Shown piece by piece: positions 34,812 through 44,099 of a stretch of 64,000 nucleotides of DNA. The notes below the pieces were generated by a model, which worked only from the letters and a program-made list of their open reading frames with translations, was not told where the DNA came from and searched no databases. The DNA is from Ascarosepion bandense (Eukaryota > Mollusca > Cephalopoda > Sepiida > Sepiidae). Within the stretch, counting starts at the first letter, position 1. Each line of letters starts with the position of its first letter. Both the position numbers and the translations under genes were made by a program. Where the stretch lies: contig JBBBDQ010000230.1 in NCBI GenBank assembly GCA_037127315.1, forward strand, positions 1,072,501-1,136,500, in the 5' to 3' direction.

Positions 34812-34814
<3 letters not shown>
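34610..34814 (-). mobile_element. 5S rRNA-tRNA chimeric SINE, locus 3
   Basis: On the minus strand, 34,814-34,716 aligns with the 3' two thirds of 5S rRNA: GCGTCCGACC, AGCAGCGTCAAGCCTGG, ACTAGATGGGTAAAGGCTTA and GGAATACCAG. It is followed by the linker CTTGGATGT, then the tRNA-like part GGTGTAATGGATAATAAC (34,698-34,681), CCGAGTTCAAATTAC (B-box) and SINE core traces (TTCAATTACGTGTGAATAAC). The 5S start is lost at a (TA)n array. The order 5S-linker-tRNA is the same as at 23.3 and 27.1 kb. Confidence 0.65.

Positions 34815-34815
<1 letters not shown>

Positions 34816-34857
<42 letters not shown>
34816..34857. repeat. (TA)n microsatellite
   Basis: About 42 bp of TA between the chimeric SINE and the second mariner. 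Confidence 0.95.
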
Positions 34858-34861
<4 letters not shown>

Positions 34862-35560
34862 GCGAAGGATAAATTGTCGTCTACATTACGCAAAGTATCT
34901 CCTTTTAACAGACTTATTTACCAAGATATCTTTAATATTATAAAACAAATTTATTCAATACAATCACCATTATTAGATTCAACCACGGCCTTCAGACGTC
35001 TTTGCAATCTCGTGCATCTCTTCTGGATTGTCTTTTCATTTTAGACGATGAATGCTGCCATAAAACTTACCTTCGGTTCATCTTTTGTATTACAAAGAGT
35101 TTTCTCGGTCTCTCGCTCAACTGCGTCATCCATACAATAATCAAAGGGGTTGCAGTCTGCGAAGGCAGGTGGCCAGATGTAATAGGTGGTGAGGTAGTAG
35201 AAACAGCAAAATCTGTATTCACCTGCTTGTGTTGCATGGTGGAAAACCTGTTGCTAGACACAGGCTCTTCCAGCAGAACACTTTTGACCCATGGCAACAC
35301 TACCTGCTCGAAGTACTTGATGTAGGTTCACGTATTAAGTCTGATGTCCTTATCAACAAATTCAAGAGTGATTTTCTTATTAGAACTATCAGATTGAGTT
35401 TTCCCTGCTGCCATAACTATGTAATTGTTATTAGACTTATCCAACACTTTTCAAATCTTCTACACTGTAATAAAATTTACACTCAAACGCTCTGTAACCA
35501 GGTCCATGAGCAAAATCAAAAATATAGTATGACGACATAAGAAATGATAATATCAGATCT
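34858..35560 (-). pseudogene. Mariner-family transposase, C-terminal pseudogene
   Basis: Minus-strand fragments in three frames read FEQVVLPWVKSV, then the third-Asp region as DCNPFDYC (family SPDCNPLDYY), AVERETEKTLCNTKDE, MAAFI and RLQRRLKAVVESNNGDCIE before a TAA at 34,951-34,959. The end beyond the stop is about 95 bp and finishes GCGAAGGATAAATTGTCG-like next to TA, as expected of a mariner terminus. The N-terminal half is unrecognisable. A different subgroup from the 30.9 kb copy. Confidence 0.8.
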
Positions 35561-36183
35561 TCCGGTGCAAAATCTTCACAGTTTAGCATGCCATTTCTAA
35601 GTTTCTAGCGAAGTGAATTGTGTCATGATACTCTTTATTGTCACAGATAGTGCCAAACCGACTCTACTATAGTTAGTTTTCGATCAAAAAAAAAACAAAA
35701 AAAAACAGGCATGCACTAAATTGAAATATTATATGCCGACATTTTACACATCACACCCAGTATATACGCGTTTGTTATATGTATAACATCATCTTATATA
35801 TGGCGGCACACGCGAGGAGTTTGCTTCTAAGTAAGTTTTTTTTTCTCTTTTTATGAGTGTAACATTTTTAAAATCAAAATTGTGGTTGAAATTATTACTT
35901 TGAGTGCCGCCCTGAAATTTTACCCATATATTAATCTACGCCCAGGTTTGTTCCTATTTCACCATTTTCAGTAAACATTATAAAAATAGTGTTCATTAAA
36001 TTCTTTCAGTTGCTAAGGAGATTTTGTTTTGTTATTATTAGTTACTTTGTTTTTAATAAGTTCATTTCATTGTTTTTGGCATGTAAAAGTTCATATTGGA
36101 TGAAACGCGTTTGAAACTAATACAGATTTCCTTTTGTCATTTTACATTTATAAATATTGTTTTTCTAACACTGAGAAATTTTT
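35561..36183. other. No feature recognised
   Basis: AT-rich with an A-run near 35,690. No ORF or repeat partner noticed. Confidence 0.45.
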
Positions 36184-36184
36184 C

Positions 36185-36215
<31 letters not shown>

Positions 36216-36252
36216 GAAAGTGTATATATATATATATATATATATATACACT

Positions 36253-36308
<56 letters not shown>
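36184..36308. repeat. (TA)n arrays with palindromic spacers
   Basis: Three TA runs separated by AATATATGAAAGTG and CACTTTTCATAT, which are inverted copies of each other, so the tract folds on itself. Confidence 0.9.
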
Positions 36309-36314
<6 letters not shown>

Positions 36315-36494
36315 CTTTAATCCAAACGGAAAAGTAGGAAGGTAAATCCCAAACACCTGATCCTAATTAATATTAAAATTTTAATATTAAAAATGATACA
36401 GGAGGAGACATCAATGTAATAAAAATTACAGAGCTAATATAAAATAAAATAAATTTTCAATATTCAAAAATGGTGAATGAACATATTGAAAATT

Positions 36495-36496
<2 letters not shown>

Positions 36497-36547
<51 letters not shown>
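36497..36547. repeat. (TA)n array at the end of an inverted AT-rich motif
   Basis: About 50 bp of TA. Before it, ATAAATTTTCAATATTC (36,450) and its inverse ATATTGAAAATTTAT form a hairpin. Confidence 0.9.
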
Positions 36548-36548
<1 letters not shown>

Positions 36549-36698
36549 TAAAATAATGAGAATAGGTTGTAATTGGTTGTTATATAATACACTGTAAGCA
36601 TTTACTTTGTTCGCGAATAGGTAATATTAGTCGTTTATCTTTGTCTCTGTAAGCATTTACTTGGTTTGAAGGAAGATAGTAATTGGTTGTTTATATTT

Positions 36699-36952
<254 letters not shown>

Positions 36953-37017
36953 TCATAGTTAGATAGATTAAAGAATAAATAAAGAAAAGGTAGGAAAAGT
37001 GTCTTTCATCGAAAATG

Positions 37018-37071
37018 TTCAGCACTTAATTGGTTTTCAGTTTTCAACCATATCGGTCTCATCAGGCTGAA
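37018..37071 (-). ncRNA. Hammerhead-like fold, cleavage site absent
   Basis: Minus strand: UUCAGC (37,071-37,066), CUGAUGA (37,065-37,059), stem II GACC/GGUU with loop GAUAU, GAAA, a possible 3 bp stem III ACU/AGU, then GCUGAA (37,023-37,018), which pairs perfectly over 6 bp with UUCAGC. The base pair and triplet expected before GCUGAA (NUH) are not there; it reads AGU. Unrelated in sequence to the retrozyme-like family. It may be a decayed ribozyme or chance. Confidence 0.35.
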
Positions 37072-37077
37072 GGGCAA

Positions 37078-37078
<1 letters not shown>

Positions 37079-37118
<40 letters not shown>

Positions 37119-37197
37119 CATACATATATATATTTACCGTTCTTTATTCACACACATCTATCTATCTCTCTCTCTCTATATATATACATGTATATAG
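37079..37197. repeat. (TA)n and (CT)n microsatellites
   Basis: TA at 37,079-37,114 with CATA steps, then CTAT, CT and TA to 37,197. Confidence 0.9.
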
Positions 37198-37990
37198 GAT
37201 TATTATAAGCAAAACTATTAGTGAAACTGGACTAAAACCATTTTCTTTTGATGCTCAGCATTCTTTAGGTTATGCGGCACCATTTCTCTTTGTAAAATAT
37301 TTCCTCTTATCTATTTTTCGGCTTCCATTTTTTAGGGGATCAGATAAAGAGAGCAAAATAAAGAAGTTCAATAGATATTTATTGTTTCTTGCTGCCATAC
37401 CACAAGCACCTGGTCTGACACCCTAGTCGGAAAAGCGAATGATGGGTTGAGTGGAGACGATCGTATCAGCTCCCGGCCAATGAACAAGGTGTCGGACACG
37501 GCAGGAAGCGATTGAAACACCAGCGTGTTGATTACTCACCACTTCAAAGCGAATGTTATTCCTGATTCGATCATGGATGAAAACTTCTAAAATAAAAACG
37601 GTACATGAAAATAAATAGTCATAATTTAGGGATAGATTCTTCGATATCGAGAAATAAACACAATAAAAAAAATAGGTGAATTATACTAACTAATGATATA
37701 TCTATATAATTCCAGTCGCAGATATTTTGTTTGTTTTACTTTGTCGCGCTGAAGTACTAAACATTCCTGAAACGATAGCTTGGAGACTGATATTGTAACG
37801 TTAGATAGAAGTCAAAATTTTTATCATAAAATTTTTATGCGGTTTGAGAGAAATTGTAGAAATATCACTAATATCTGAATTGCTATAAAAAAAAATGACC
37901 CATTGCGTTTCGTATTTCTGGGTAGAGTTTTACTAATTTATTTCTTTTAAGGGTGTAATTTTTTAAAAGTAATTGTTACGAAAACAGACA
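37198..37990. other. No gene recognised
   Basis: 37,380-37,560 is GC-richer (CACCTGGTCTGACACCC, GGAGACGATCGTATCAGC) than its surroundings and could be part of an LTR or other unknown element; it has no ORF and no second copy here. Confidence 0.4.
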
Positions 37991-37997
37991 TATTAAA

Positions 37998-38292
37998 CAT
38001 AGAGTTAGTCAATTAACTGCCATACATGATACACGGTTCGGGCGATCATGTCTCTTTCGAGACATGACTGACCTGGCAGAATATTATCCTGCACTAGGTT
38101 GCCATTGCTTTCTGTGGTAGACTGGTTGCCGACCAGGGCTATAGAACTTAATCTGTCCTATTATTTAACCCATAACTAGAAAAAAGTGACAGATAAATAC
38201 CTTTCTTAAGAGTATTTCTGTGTAAATCAATGCATGGAATTCAACTGGAATTCGAATTCGGCTCCCCGTGTTCGAAGTCCAGTTGAATTCCT
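37998..38292 (-). mobile_element. tRNA-derived SINE with inverted 5' end
   Basis: Minus-strand SINE: its 3' part (CATGTCTCTTTCGAGACATG hairpin at 38,048-38,067) comes first on the plus strand, then the core, then the B-box region. At 38,260-38,292 the sequence turns round: GAATTCGAATTCGGCTCC is followed by GTTCGAAGTCCAGTTGAATT in the opposite sense. Confidence 0.75.
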
Positions 38293-38499
38293 TAGGAGAG
38301 TAAAATCTGTTTTTATAGTCAAATCTGACAGAAAATCGAAAAAAAGGAAAGGCTGTCAGTTTCAGTACCTAGATGTTTTGAGTTTGACCGAGTAGAAAGC
38401 AAGAGTGTGCATATAGACTACAGTTACCTGAGGGTGGAAGATCAATAAAGACCGGTTACACTCATTTATACAACCTAAAGCAGACAAAAAACACTAAAA

Positions 38500-38722
38500 C
38501 ACAAGTTATAACTGGTTATAAAAGAATAAGAAAAAGCAAAATATCCTTAGGAAACAAGAACAATAAACGAAGAGCAATCAAGAAGACAGTGGATAAAGAT
38601 TGGTATTGCATTTCAATTTCTAAATATCAATGTGGTACAGAAAGTAAAAATCAGGAAGAGAATTCCACGGGCGACAAAAGAAAGTGTTAGGCATAAACTT
38701 TCGTTTAAGACCTCCTTGCCAA
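38500..38722. repeat. Unclassified dispersed repeat, copy B
   Basis: Matches 17,750-17,995. Ends near CGGGCGACAAAAGAAAGTGT. No ORF. Confidence 0.45.
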
Positions 38723-38754
38723 ACTAGCACTGCGCTGATGTACGTAAACTACTG

Positions 38755-38757
<3 letters not shown>

Positions 38758-38803
<46 letters not shown>

Positions 38804-38899
38804 AATTCTTCATGCCATTTTTGTCTATTTCTATTAAGCAGCTAGTTTGTAATATGCACCTGATGATATTTATATTTATTAATTCACATAACTTCTCTC

Positions 38900-38938
<39 letters not shown>
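38758..38938. repeat. Two (TA)n arrays
   Basis: TA at 38,758-38,799 and 38,904-38,938. The second directly replaces the left terminus of a MITE. Confidence 0.95.
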
Positions 38939-38940
<2 letters not shown>

Positions 38941-39292
38941 CATACTATTTTTTAGTATTTATTGCCAAGTAAATAATTGTAAATGAAAATAGAATCGTTC
39001 ATTTGTTAATACTGCAAAATATCCTGTGCATCGATTGAATTAATAAATATTTTAGAATTAGATATTTTGCAGTTTCATCAATAAAAGAATGAAGAAAAAT
39101 TATGGTGATTCGAACGACTTCATTCTGCTTCCTTGCCTTGTAAAATTTTGCAAATTAATAATAACAAAAGAAACTTTAGATTTTCGTTAATAATTATCCA
39201 CTTGGCCATAAATATTACAAATAGTATGAAATGGATAATATCTTAAAAAAAACAAAAAAACTGGAGTGGCCTAATGATTATGTCCGATAGTG
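38939..39292. mobile_element. TA-targeting MITE, copy 2
   Basis: Internal sequence matches copy 1 (ATTTCATACTATTTTTTAGT, TTGCTTCCTTGCCTTGT-like, AATAATAACAAAAGAAAC). Right terminus CTGGAGTGGCCTAATGATTA continues to GTCCGATAGTG and then TA. The left terminus is lost at the (TA)n array. Confidence 0.8.
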
Positions 39293-39323
39293 TATATATG
39301 ATCTACTCAATTTCTGACCCTTT

Positions 39324-39326
<3 letters not shown>

Positions 39327-39368
<42 letters not shown>
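39327..39368. repeat. (TA)n microsatellite
   Basis: 42 bp of TA. Confidence 0.95.
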
Positions 39369-39370
<2 letters not shown>

Positions 39371-39479
39371 GTGAAGTTTGTCTTTTGGTTGGGAAAGTAA
39401 ATAACTCTGAAAAGTGAAGATATCTCAGTAATGTTTTCACGAAAATTCGAAATCAGCATGACTGAAATAATACTGATCA

Positions 39480-39645
39480 GCTTTTTATTTCGAGATCAGT
39501 ATCTCATCTTTAGAATGAAAGGAGACCCTGAATTCAAGCTGTCATCTGCTGTTTAAAAACACGGTCTAGCAGCGGAAAACTTGAAATCAAGCTGTCCTGT
39601 CATTCTGAAGATGGGATTCTGTCTCGAAATATTAATGAATAATAA
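39480..39645. repeat. Small foldback with GAAGATGGGAT motif
   Basis: TTTATTTCGAGATCAGTATC (39,485) is the inverse of GGGATTCTGTCTCGAAATAT (39,612). The arms of about 40 bp lie either side of two CAAGCTGTC repeats. The sense motif resembles sequence common near the ends of Penelope-like and other invertebrate retroelements. It does not form a proper hammerhead. Confidence 0.5.
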
Positions 39646-39721
39646 ATAGTTAATACCGAACACCTTCTTTATCTTCTATTATACTAAATGCATTGTGATA
39701 GCCTTGAAATACCTACCCATA

Positions 39722-39776
<55 letters not shown>

Positions 39777-40454
39777 AAAAAGAACAGTTGTAGATCTATG
39801 TTTGGCGATGAAAAATCATTTATTCTCTATTTATTGTTTTTAGCATAATTACTTTCTTTGTAGATAGTCTAAACTCAACGATTCAACATATATTGAATAT
39901 TATGCATGGGTGTCTGACTTTACAAATCGACGATGAAATAACTGTCGTTCGCTTCAATATTGTTCCCATACTATTTATGTAAATGGTAATCGAGGGCACA
40001 TAAAACCTGAAAAAATCGGAAATGGTGGTAACATTGGGTGAAGATTAAACAAGGTCTATAATTGAATATGCGGAAATATTAGATGTGAAACAATCAGTTT
40101 GAGTGTACACTTCTACAGTTCTTCAACGGAACTTTGAAGGTAAGAAGTTTTATTCCGTATTGACTGACAAAAACGAACGCCAGTCAAAGTTTAAACTCTT
40201 GTCTTTCTATTTTTTCTCAGGACAGAAATAAATCGATTTCTAACAAGACAGTCACTGGATACGAAAAATATCTTTACGAGTGCCAGTTAAAAAATAATGG
40301 CCGTTGTAAAATTATTCTAAATGTATTAGACAGAATTCCTAAAGTGTCTAAAATCCCAGGAGAAAGATATGCGAACTTTCCTTCTTTTTCTTTGCCAATA
40401 CACATCATTCAAAAATAGCTTCCCATGTGAACACATACAGAACGAGATTAACTA

Positions 40455-40455
<1 letters not shown>
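39646..40455. other. No gene seen; (TA)n at 39,724-39,771
   Basis: Apart from a 48 bp TA array, unique AT-rich sequence. Confidence 0.5.
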
Positions 40456-40498
<43 letters not shown>

Positions 40499-40542
40499 GG
40501 ATTACTGTGAAAGGACTAATATGTATATAAAATAATAAAAGT

Positions 40543-40583
<41 letters not shown>

Positions 40584-40899
40584 TGCGTATTATATATATT
40601 ATATATATATATATATACATATATTTAAACACATTATTTTATATGCATATATTTTTTAGAATAATACTTATATATATATATATATATATAGATAGATAGA
40701 TATAAGTATTATTTTGAAAAAAGATATATATATAAAATAGTATGTGTTTAAATATATATATATATATATAATACGCATATATATATATAAACACATTTAT
40801 TATTCTATATATCCTTCTTTTGCTTTACATATATCTAAGTATTATTTTGAAAAAGATATTTATATCAAATAATATGTTTACATATATATATATGTAATA

Positions 40900-40936
<37 letters not shown>

Positions 40937-40978
40937 ACATTTAATATTTTATATACATATTAGTCCTTTCAAAGATAT

Positions 40979-41046
<68 letters not shown>
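40456..41046. repeat. (TA)n-rich nested palindrome
   Basis: Between TA arrays at 40,456-40,498 and 40,982-41,046 lies a nested inverted structure. Outer arms GTGAAAGGACTAATATGTAT (40,508) and ATACATATTAGTCCTTTCAA (40,951). Inner arms around TATATGCGTATTA / TAATACGCATATA. Centre TAGAATAATACTTATA / TATAAGTATTATTTTGA around GATAGATAGATA. Much of 460 bp can pair with itself, with one extra partial copy of the inner right arm. Confidence 0.85.
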
Positions 41047-41049
<3 letters not shown>

Positions 41050-41229
41050 GCCCGTTATATGATATGCGCTAAAAAGACTGCTTTCTTCCACCGAACGCCC
41101 CGTGGCTCAATGGTAGAGTCCCCGACTGACGCCCAATCGGTCGGTTTTCGAGCTTGGGTTGTGTAGCAATCGGAGTCTAACCGTACTGATGAGCTGTGGT
41201 ACAGCGAAACAGATTTGTCTGCGGGTGAC

Positions 41230-41235
<6 letters not shown>
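41047..41235 (+). mobile_element. Retrozyme-like tRNA/hammerhead repeat, 5'-truncated
   Basis: Contains a leader remnant (GGGCCCGTTATATGATATGC, GCTAAAAAGACTGC), the tRNA-like part with A-box TGGCTCAATGGTAGAG (41,103-41,118), GACTGACGCCCAATCGGTCG and a B-box-like GGTTTTCGAGC, then a complete hammerhead at 41,181-41,224. It lies between two (TA)n arrays, the left of which replaces about half of the usual 300 bp unit. The intact ribozyme suggests this is a recent copy. No ORF. Confidence 0.8.
41181..41224 (+). ncRNA. Type I hammerhead ribozyme, complete
   Basis: Stem I 5' CCGUA (41,181-41,185); CUGAUGA (41,186-41,192); stem II GCUGU-GGU-ACAGC (41,193-41,205); GAAA (41,206-41,209); stem III ACA/UGU with loop GAUU (41,209-41,218); cleavage triplet GUC ending at 41,219; stem I 3' UGCGG (41,220-41,224). 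Stem I is five pairs with one G-U. Beyond it, UAA and GUGA face each other as an internal loop, where natural type I ribozymes place their loop-loop contacts. Every invariant base is present, so activity is predicted. This is the best copy in the window. Confidence 0.88.

Positions 41236-41272
<37 letters not shown>
41230..41272. repeat. (TA)n microsatellite
   Basis: About 43 bp of TA right after the ribozyme repeat, followed by GTGTGTGTATG. Confidence 0.95.
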
Positions 41273-41274
<2 letters not shown>

Positions 41275-41637
41275 GTGTGTGTATGTATGCGTATTAATTT
41301 GAAAGTACTATGCAGGAGCAAACACTCACACACATATATATGTATATTATTTTTGGAAGGAAAAATTTATTGGAAATATATAAATTAATGTCGCGAGTCG
41401 CTACATCTTGAAAGGGAGTAAGGAGATGAGTCAATAGATTTCATGGCGATCATCAGAAAGAACAAAAATACTTTAGTGACCGTTTCCGTTGTGGTAAGTT
41501 AGCTACTGCTGCGAAAGTATTCAGATTCAAACTGGCTGGCTTTGTAGTAAAGAAACTGCGAAAATGTGAACGTTCGGACAGTCTATTACGATGATTAATG
41601 AAGCAACTACTGAGATTTATTTCAAAGGTATATTCAG

Positions 41638-41940
41638 TCAGTCAGTTAATTGCCGTACCTGATGTGTGCTTGGCTGATCATGTCTTGAATGAGACGTGAC
41701 TATCTGGACAGAAATATTTTCCAAAGTAGAACCTGCCATTAGTTTTTGTGGTATACTGGTTGCCAGTTAAGGATACAGAACCCAATGTGTTCTTCTATTT
41801 AATCCATAGATGGAAAGAGAAAAGATTCAGTACTTTCCCAAGGGAATTTTTGCCTAAGGAAATGCAACAAATTCCACTCGACTCCCTGATTTCCCGCTCC
41901 GAATCGATTTCCACTGCACCACAACGCAACATTGGTAAAT
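41638..41940 (-). mobile_element. tRNA-derived SINE, near full length
   Basis: Minus strand from GCGTTGTGGTGCAGTGGAAA (A-box TGGTGCAGTGG) through CGGGAAATCAGGGAGTCGAG, the core (GTATCCTTAACTGGCAACCA) to the 3' end near AATTAACTGACTG. The ORF at 41,748-41,951 is a translation of it and is not a gene. Confidence 0.8.
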
Positions 41941-41977
41941 TATCCGTATAGAAAGGGGAGGTTATTAGGCTGAGGAC

Positions 41978-42160
41978 AAGATTTTTTTTTTAATCGTTTC
42001 ACTCCAAGCAAGTAACTCCACTGATGCACAGGGGACTACATAAAATAAAAAGATTTGATAGGACGAGAGTAAAGAGAAAGACAAACCAGTTACAAGGGGT
42101 ATCAGAGAATGGAGCAAAAGAAGGATGGGAATAAAGTTTTAGTGGTCTTGTTACAGTGTT
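41978..42160 (-). mobile_element. CR1/jockey-like LINE 3' end
   Basis: Plus strand starts TTTTTTTTTTAATCGTTTCA and CTCCAAGCAAG, the exact inverse of the LINE tail at 6.4 kb, followed by the inverse of its UTR (CACTGATGCACAGGGGACTA). Confidence 0.75.
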
Positions 42161-42359
42161 TGGTGTTCATTTCTTTGGCATTATTCTTCTTCTAGTACGA
42201 ATATCCCTGTGACGCCCAAACTAACTTCTCGAGTAGTACCAGTCGATTAGCTAACCATCAATCCAGGCCGGAACCATTCCAATTATTTTCGAAGCAAGGA
42301 TTAAATTTCGCGCATTGAAAAGCAAACTGAAAAACTCTATTGAAAAGAAATATTTAGCC

Positions 42360-42989
42360 AGCTTCACCTAGAATCTCACCACTTATTTGCAAAACAATGT
42401 TCAATTTTGGCTCATGAATCACGCTCTCAATGAAGGTTAAACTTCCTACTGAGTAGTAATGATCAACCAGCTCGCAATCCATTGTCTCCTATTAAAGTAC
42501 TCTAAATATTTACGAATTAATGTTGGATTTGACCTGAGGCTCTAAATGAGGAGGCACCATGTGAGACTCAAATTCATCATACAGCAGCCATCGTAAATCA
42601 GACTAGTTTAATTAGCATTACTTCACGCTGAGATTAAAGTTATTTATGAATTCATGATTAATTTTCGCCAAAATATTACGAACTCAGCGAGAATCAATAT
42701 CACTAATGATTACCACACACAGATGGGCCTATTTTTTTTAGAAAGAAAGCACCGAATTCCAACGCATAGGGAAGGTACCCAGTGAAAATCAAATTTGATT
42801 TTGTCTGTAAATGATTTACTAGTCTTACCAACATTATTCCACGCTGAAACAGACCCGTTATTTATGAATAAATGTTTTGATTTGGTACTAGAATCAGGAA
42901 AGCAGTGTATATCACTGTAGATACTCAGTACAACAGTTTAATCAAGATATCCTTCCAGGCCTGAGCTGTTGTTTACGAAAAAATGCTGT
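42360..42989. repeat. Possible degenerate tandem repeat of about 110 bp
   Basis: A phrase like TTATTTATGAATTAATGTTG recurs near 42,508, 42,645, 42,860 and 42,972, and CTTCACGCTGAGA/TTCCACGCTGAAA near 42,623 and 42,839. Spacings of about 112, 137 and 215 suggest a decayed tandem repeat. Confidence 0.4.
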
Positions 42990-43283
42990 AGACGTGGAAA
43001 GAAATATAAAGAAGAAACAGGCCGCCCCCATAATATAAGACCACAAGAACATCGCAAGGAGATAGAAAAATCATACGTCGCTGACCACATATGAAGCGAG
43101 AAAGAGGATCACCGGCCCCTATGGGATGAAGATGAAATAATAGCTAGAGAATGCCACTGGAAACTATGCAAACTTAAGGAATCAGCATATATGCCAGGCT
43201 ACAAAAATCTCCTACACTGACTAAGCATAGAGATGAATACAATATGGGAATCAGTAATACGGAGTACCAAAATAAATCGTTAG
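42990..43283 (+). pseudogene. Penelope-like GIY-YIG endonuclease, C-terminal part
   Basis: A single 97-codon frame to the TAG at 43,281 reads KKYKEETGRPHNIRPQEHRK, then EKSYVADHI, SEKEDHRPLWDEDEII and ARECHWKLCKLKESAYM. The GETGRP..R..EH block and the later KES are the conserved second half of GIY-YIG nucleases as found in Penelope-like retroelements. Two in-frame TGA codons (43,092 and 43,218) break it. The GIY and YIG strands and the reverse transcriptase are missing. A cellular GIY-YIG gene is unlikely given the stops and repeat context. Confidence 0.7.
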
Positions 43284-43287
43284 TGTT

Positions 43288-43719
43288 AAAAATTGCAATA
43301 TGAGCTCTGGTAATCAAAAGATACTAGAGAAAACCATTAACATCAAAAGATACTAGAGAAAACCATTAGCATCAAAAGATACTAGAGAAAACCATTAACA
43401 TCAAAAGATACTAGAGAAAACCATTAACATCAAAAGATACTAGAGAAAACCATTAACATCAAAAGATACTAGAGAAAACCATTAACATCAAAAGATACTA
43501 GAGAAAACCATTAGCATCAAAAGATACTAGAGAAAACCATTAACATCAAAAGATACTAGAGAAAACCATTAACATTAAAAGATATTAGAGAAAACCATTA
43601 ACATCAAAAGATACTAGAGAAAACCATTAACATCAAAAGATACTAGAGAAAACCATTAACATCAAAAGATACTAGAGAAAACCATTAACATAAAAAATTG
43701 CAATGTGAACTCTAGTAAA
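43288..43719 (+). repeat. 29 bp minisatellite flanked by 26 bp direct repeats
   Basis: About 13 nearly identical units of 29 bp (AAAAGATACTAGAGAAAACC then ATTAACATC; two units read AGC, one is TTAAAAGATATTAG) fill 43,313-43,690. Related 26 bp sequences (AAAAATTGCAATATGAGCTC.. and AAAAATTGCAATGTGAACTC..) flank it at 43,288 and 43,693. Because 29 is not a multiple of three and units contain stops, it cannot code. It starts about 30 bp after the Penelope-like stop codon. Confidence 0.95.
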
Positions 43720-43785
43720 AATGGTTACTTACATTCGGTTTATAAGTTCCAAAAATTCAATTATTCTTGTCCTTAGAGAAACATA

Positions 43786-43850
43786 GCCCAGTGGCTATAT
43801 ACGTTGGTTAGTTCCTGTGAGTTCAATACCAGGCTATAATGCCAGTATTA
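43786..43850 (+). repeat. tRNA-like sequence
   Basis: ATAGCCCAGTGGCTATATAC has an A-box pattern, GAGTTCAATACC a B-box pattern, and CATAGCC at the start can pair with GGCTATA at the end like an acceptor stem. D and anticodon arms are poor, so a SINE head or relic is more likely than a gene. Confidence 0.45.
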
Positions 43851-43877
43851 AAAAAGAAACTTACAGGGAGATAACTC

Positions 43878-44081
43878 ATGACTACCAAAAGAAGCATTAC
43901 TATGCAAGGAACGGAGTTCATGTACCCAAGTGATTTTAATAAACCGAATTTTCTAGCAGGACGGAGCGTACAACGGCTGAAACGTTTTTTTACAAATGGC
44001 AACAAATTTGAAGACAATAGTCCGAATAATGTAAATACTGTAAGTACTAGCTCATCTCAGAAGTATAGACGCAGAAAATGA
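43878..44081 (+). CDS. Small repeated ORF, copy 1 (67 codons), function unknown
   Basis: The 67-residue product is basic and hydrophilic: MTTKRSITMQGTEFMYPSDF at the start, VQRLKRFFTNGNKF in the middle and a NNVNT..SSSQKYRRRK end. It resembles the 64-residue product at 62,720-62,914, with shared YP, VQ.LK, GNK, NNVN and QKYR in the same order. DNA is also similar in the last third (AATAATGTAAAT, CTCAGAAGTATAGAC). No known domain is visible. A tRNA-like sequence lies about 30 bp upstream, another inverted one downstream. A short gene carried by an unknown element, or a conserved non-coding repeat with an open frame by chance, are both possible. Confidence 0.35.
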   Translation: MTTKRSITMQGTEFMYPSDFNKPNFLAGRSVQRLKRFFTNGNKFEDNSPNNVNTVSTSSSQKYRRRK

Positions 44082-44099
44082 TCGTTTCTGGTACAGTAA

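Noticed and set aside
35002..35325. 107-codon plus-strand ORF
   Set aside because: It is the antisense shadow of the minus-strand mariner C-terminus.
43313..43690. CRISPR-like array
   Set aside because: 29 bp units are contiguous with no spacers and the context is eukaryotic; it is a minisatellite.
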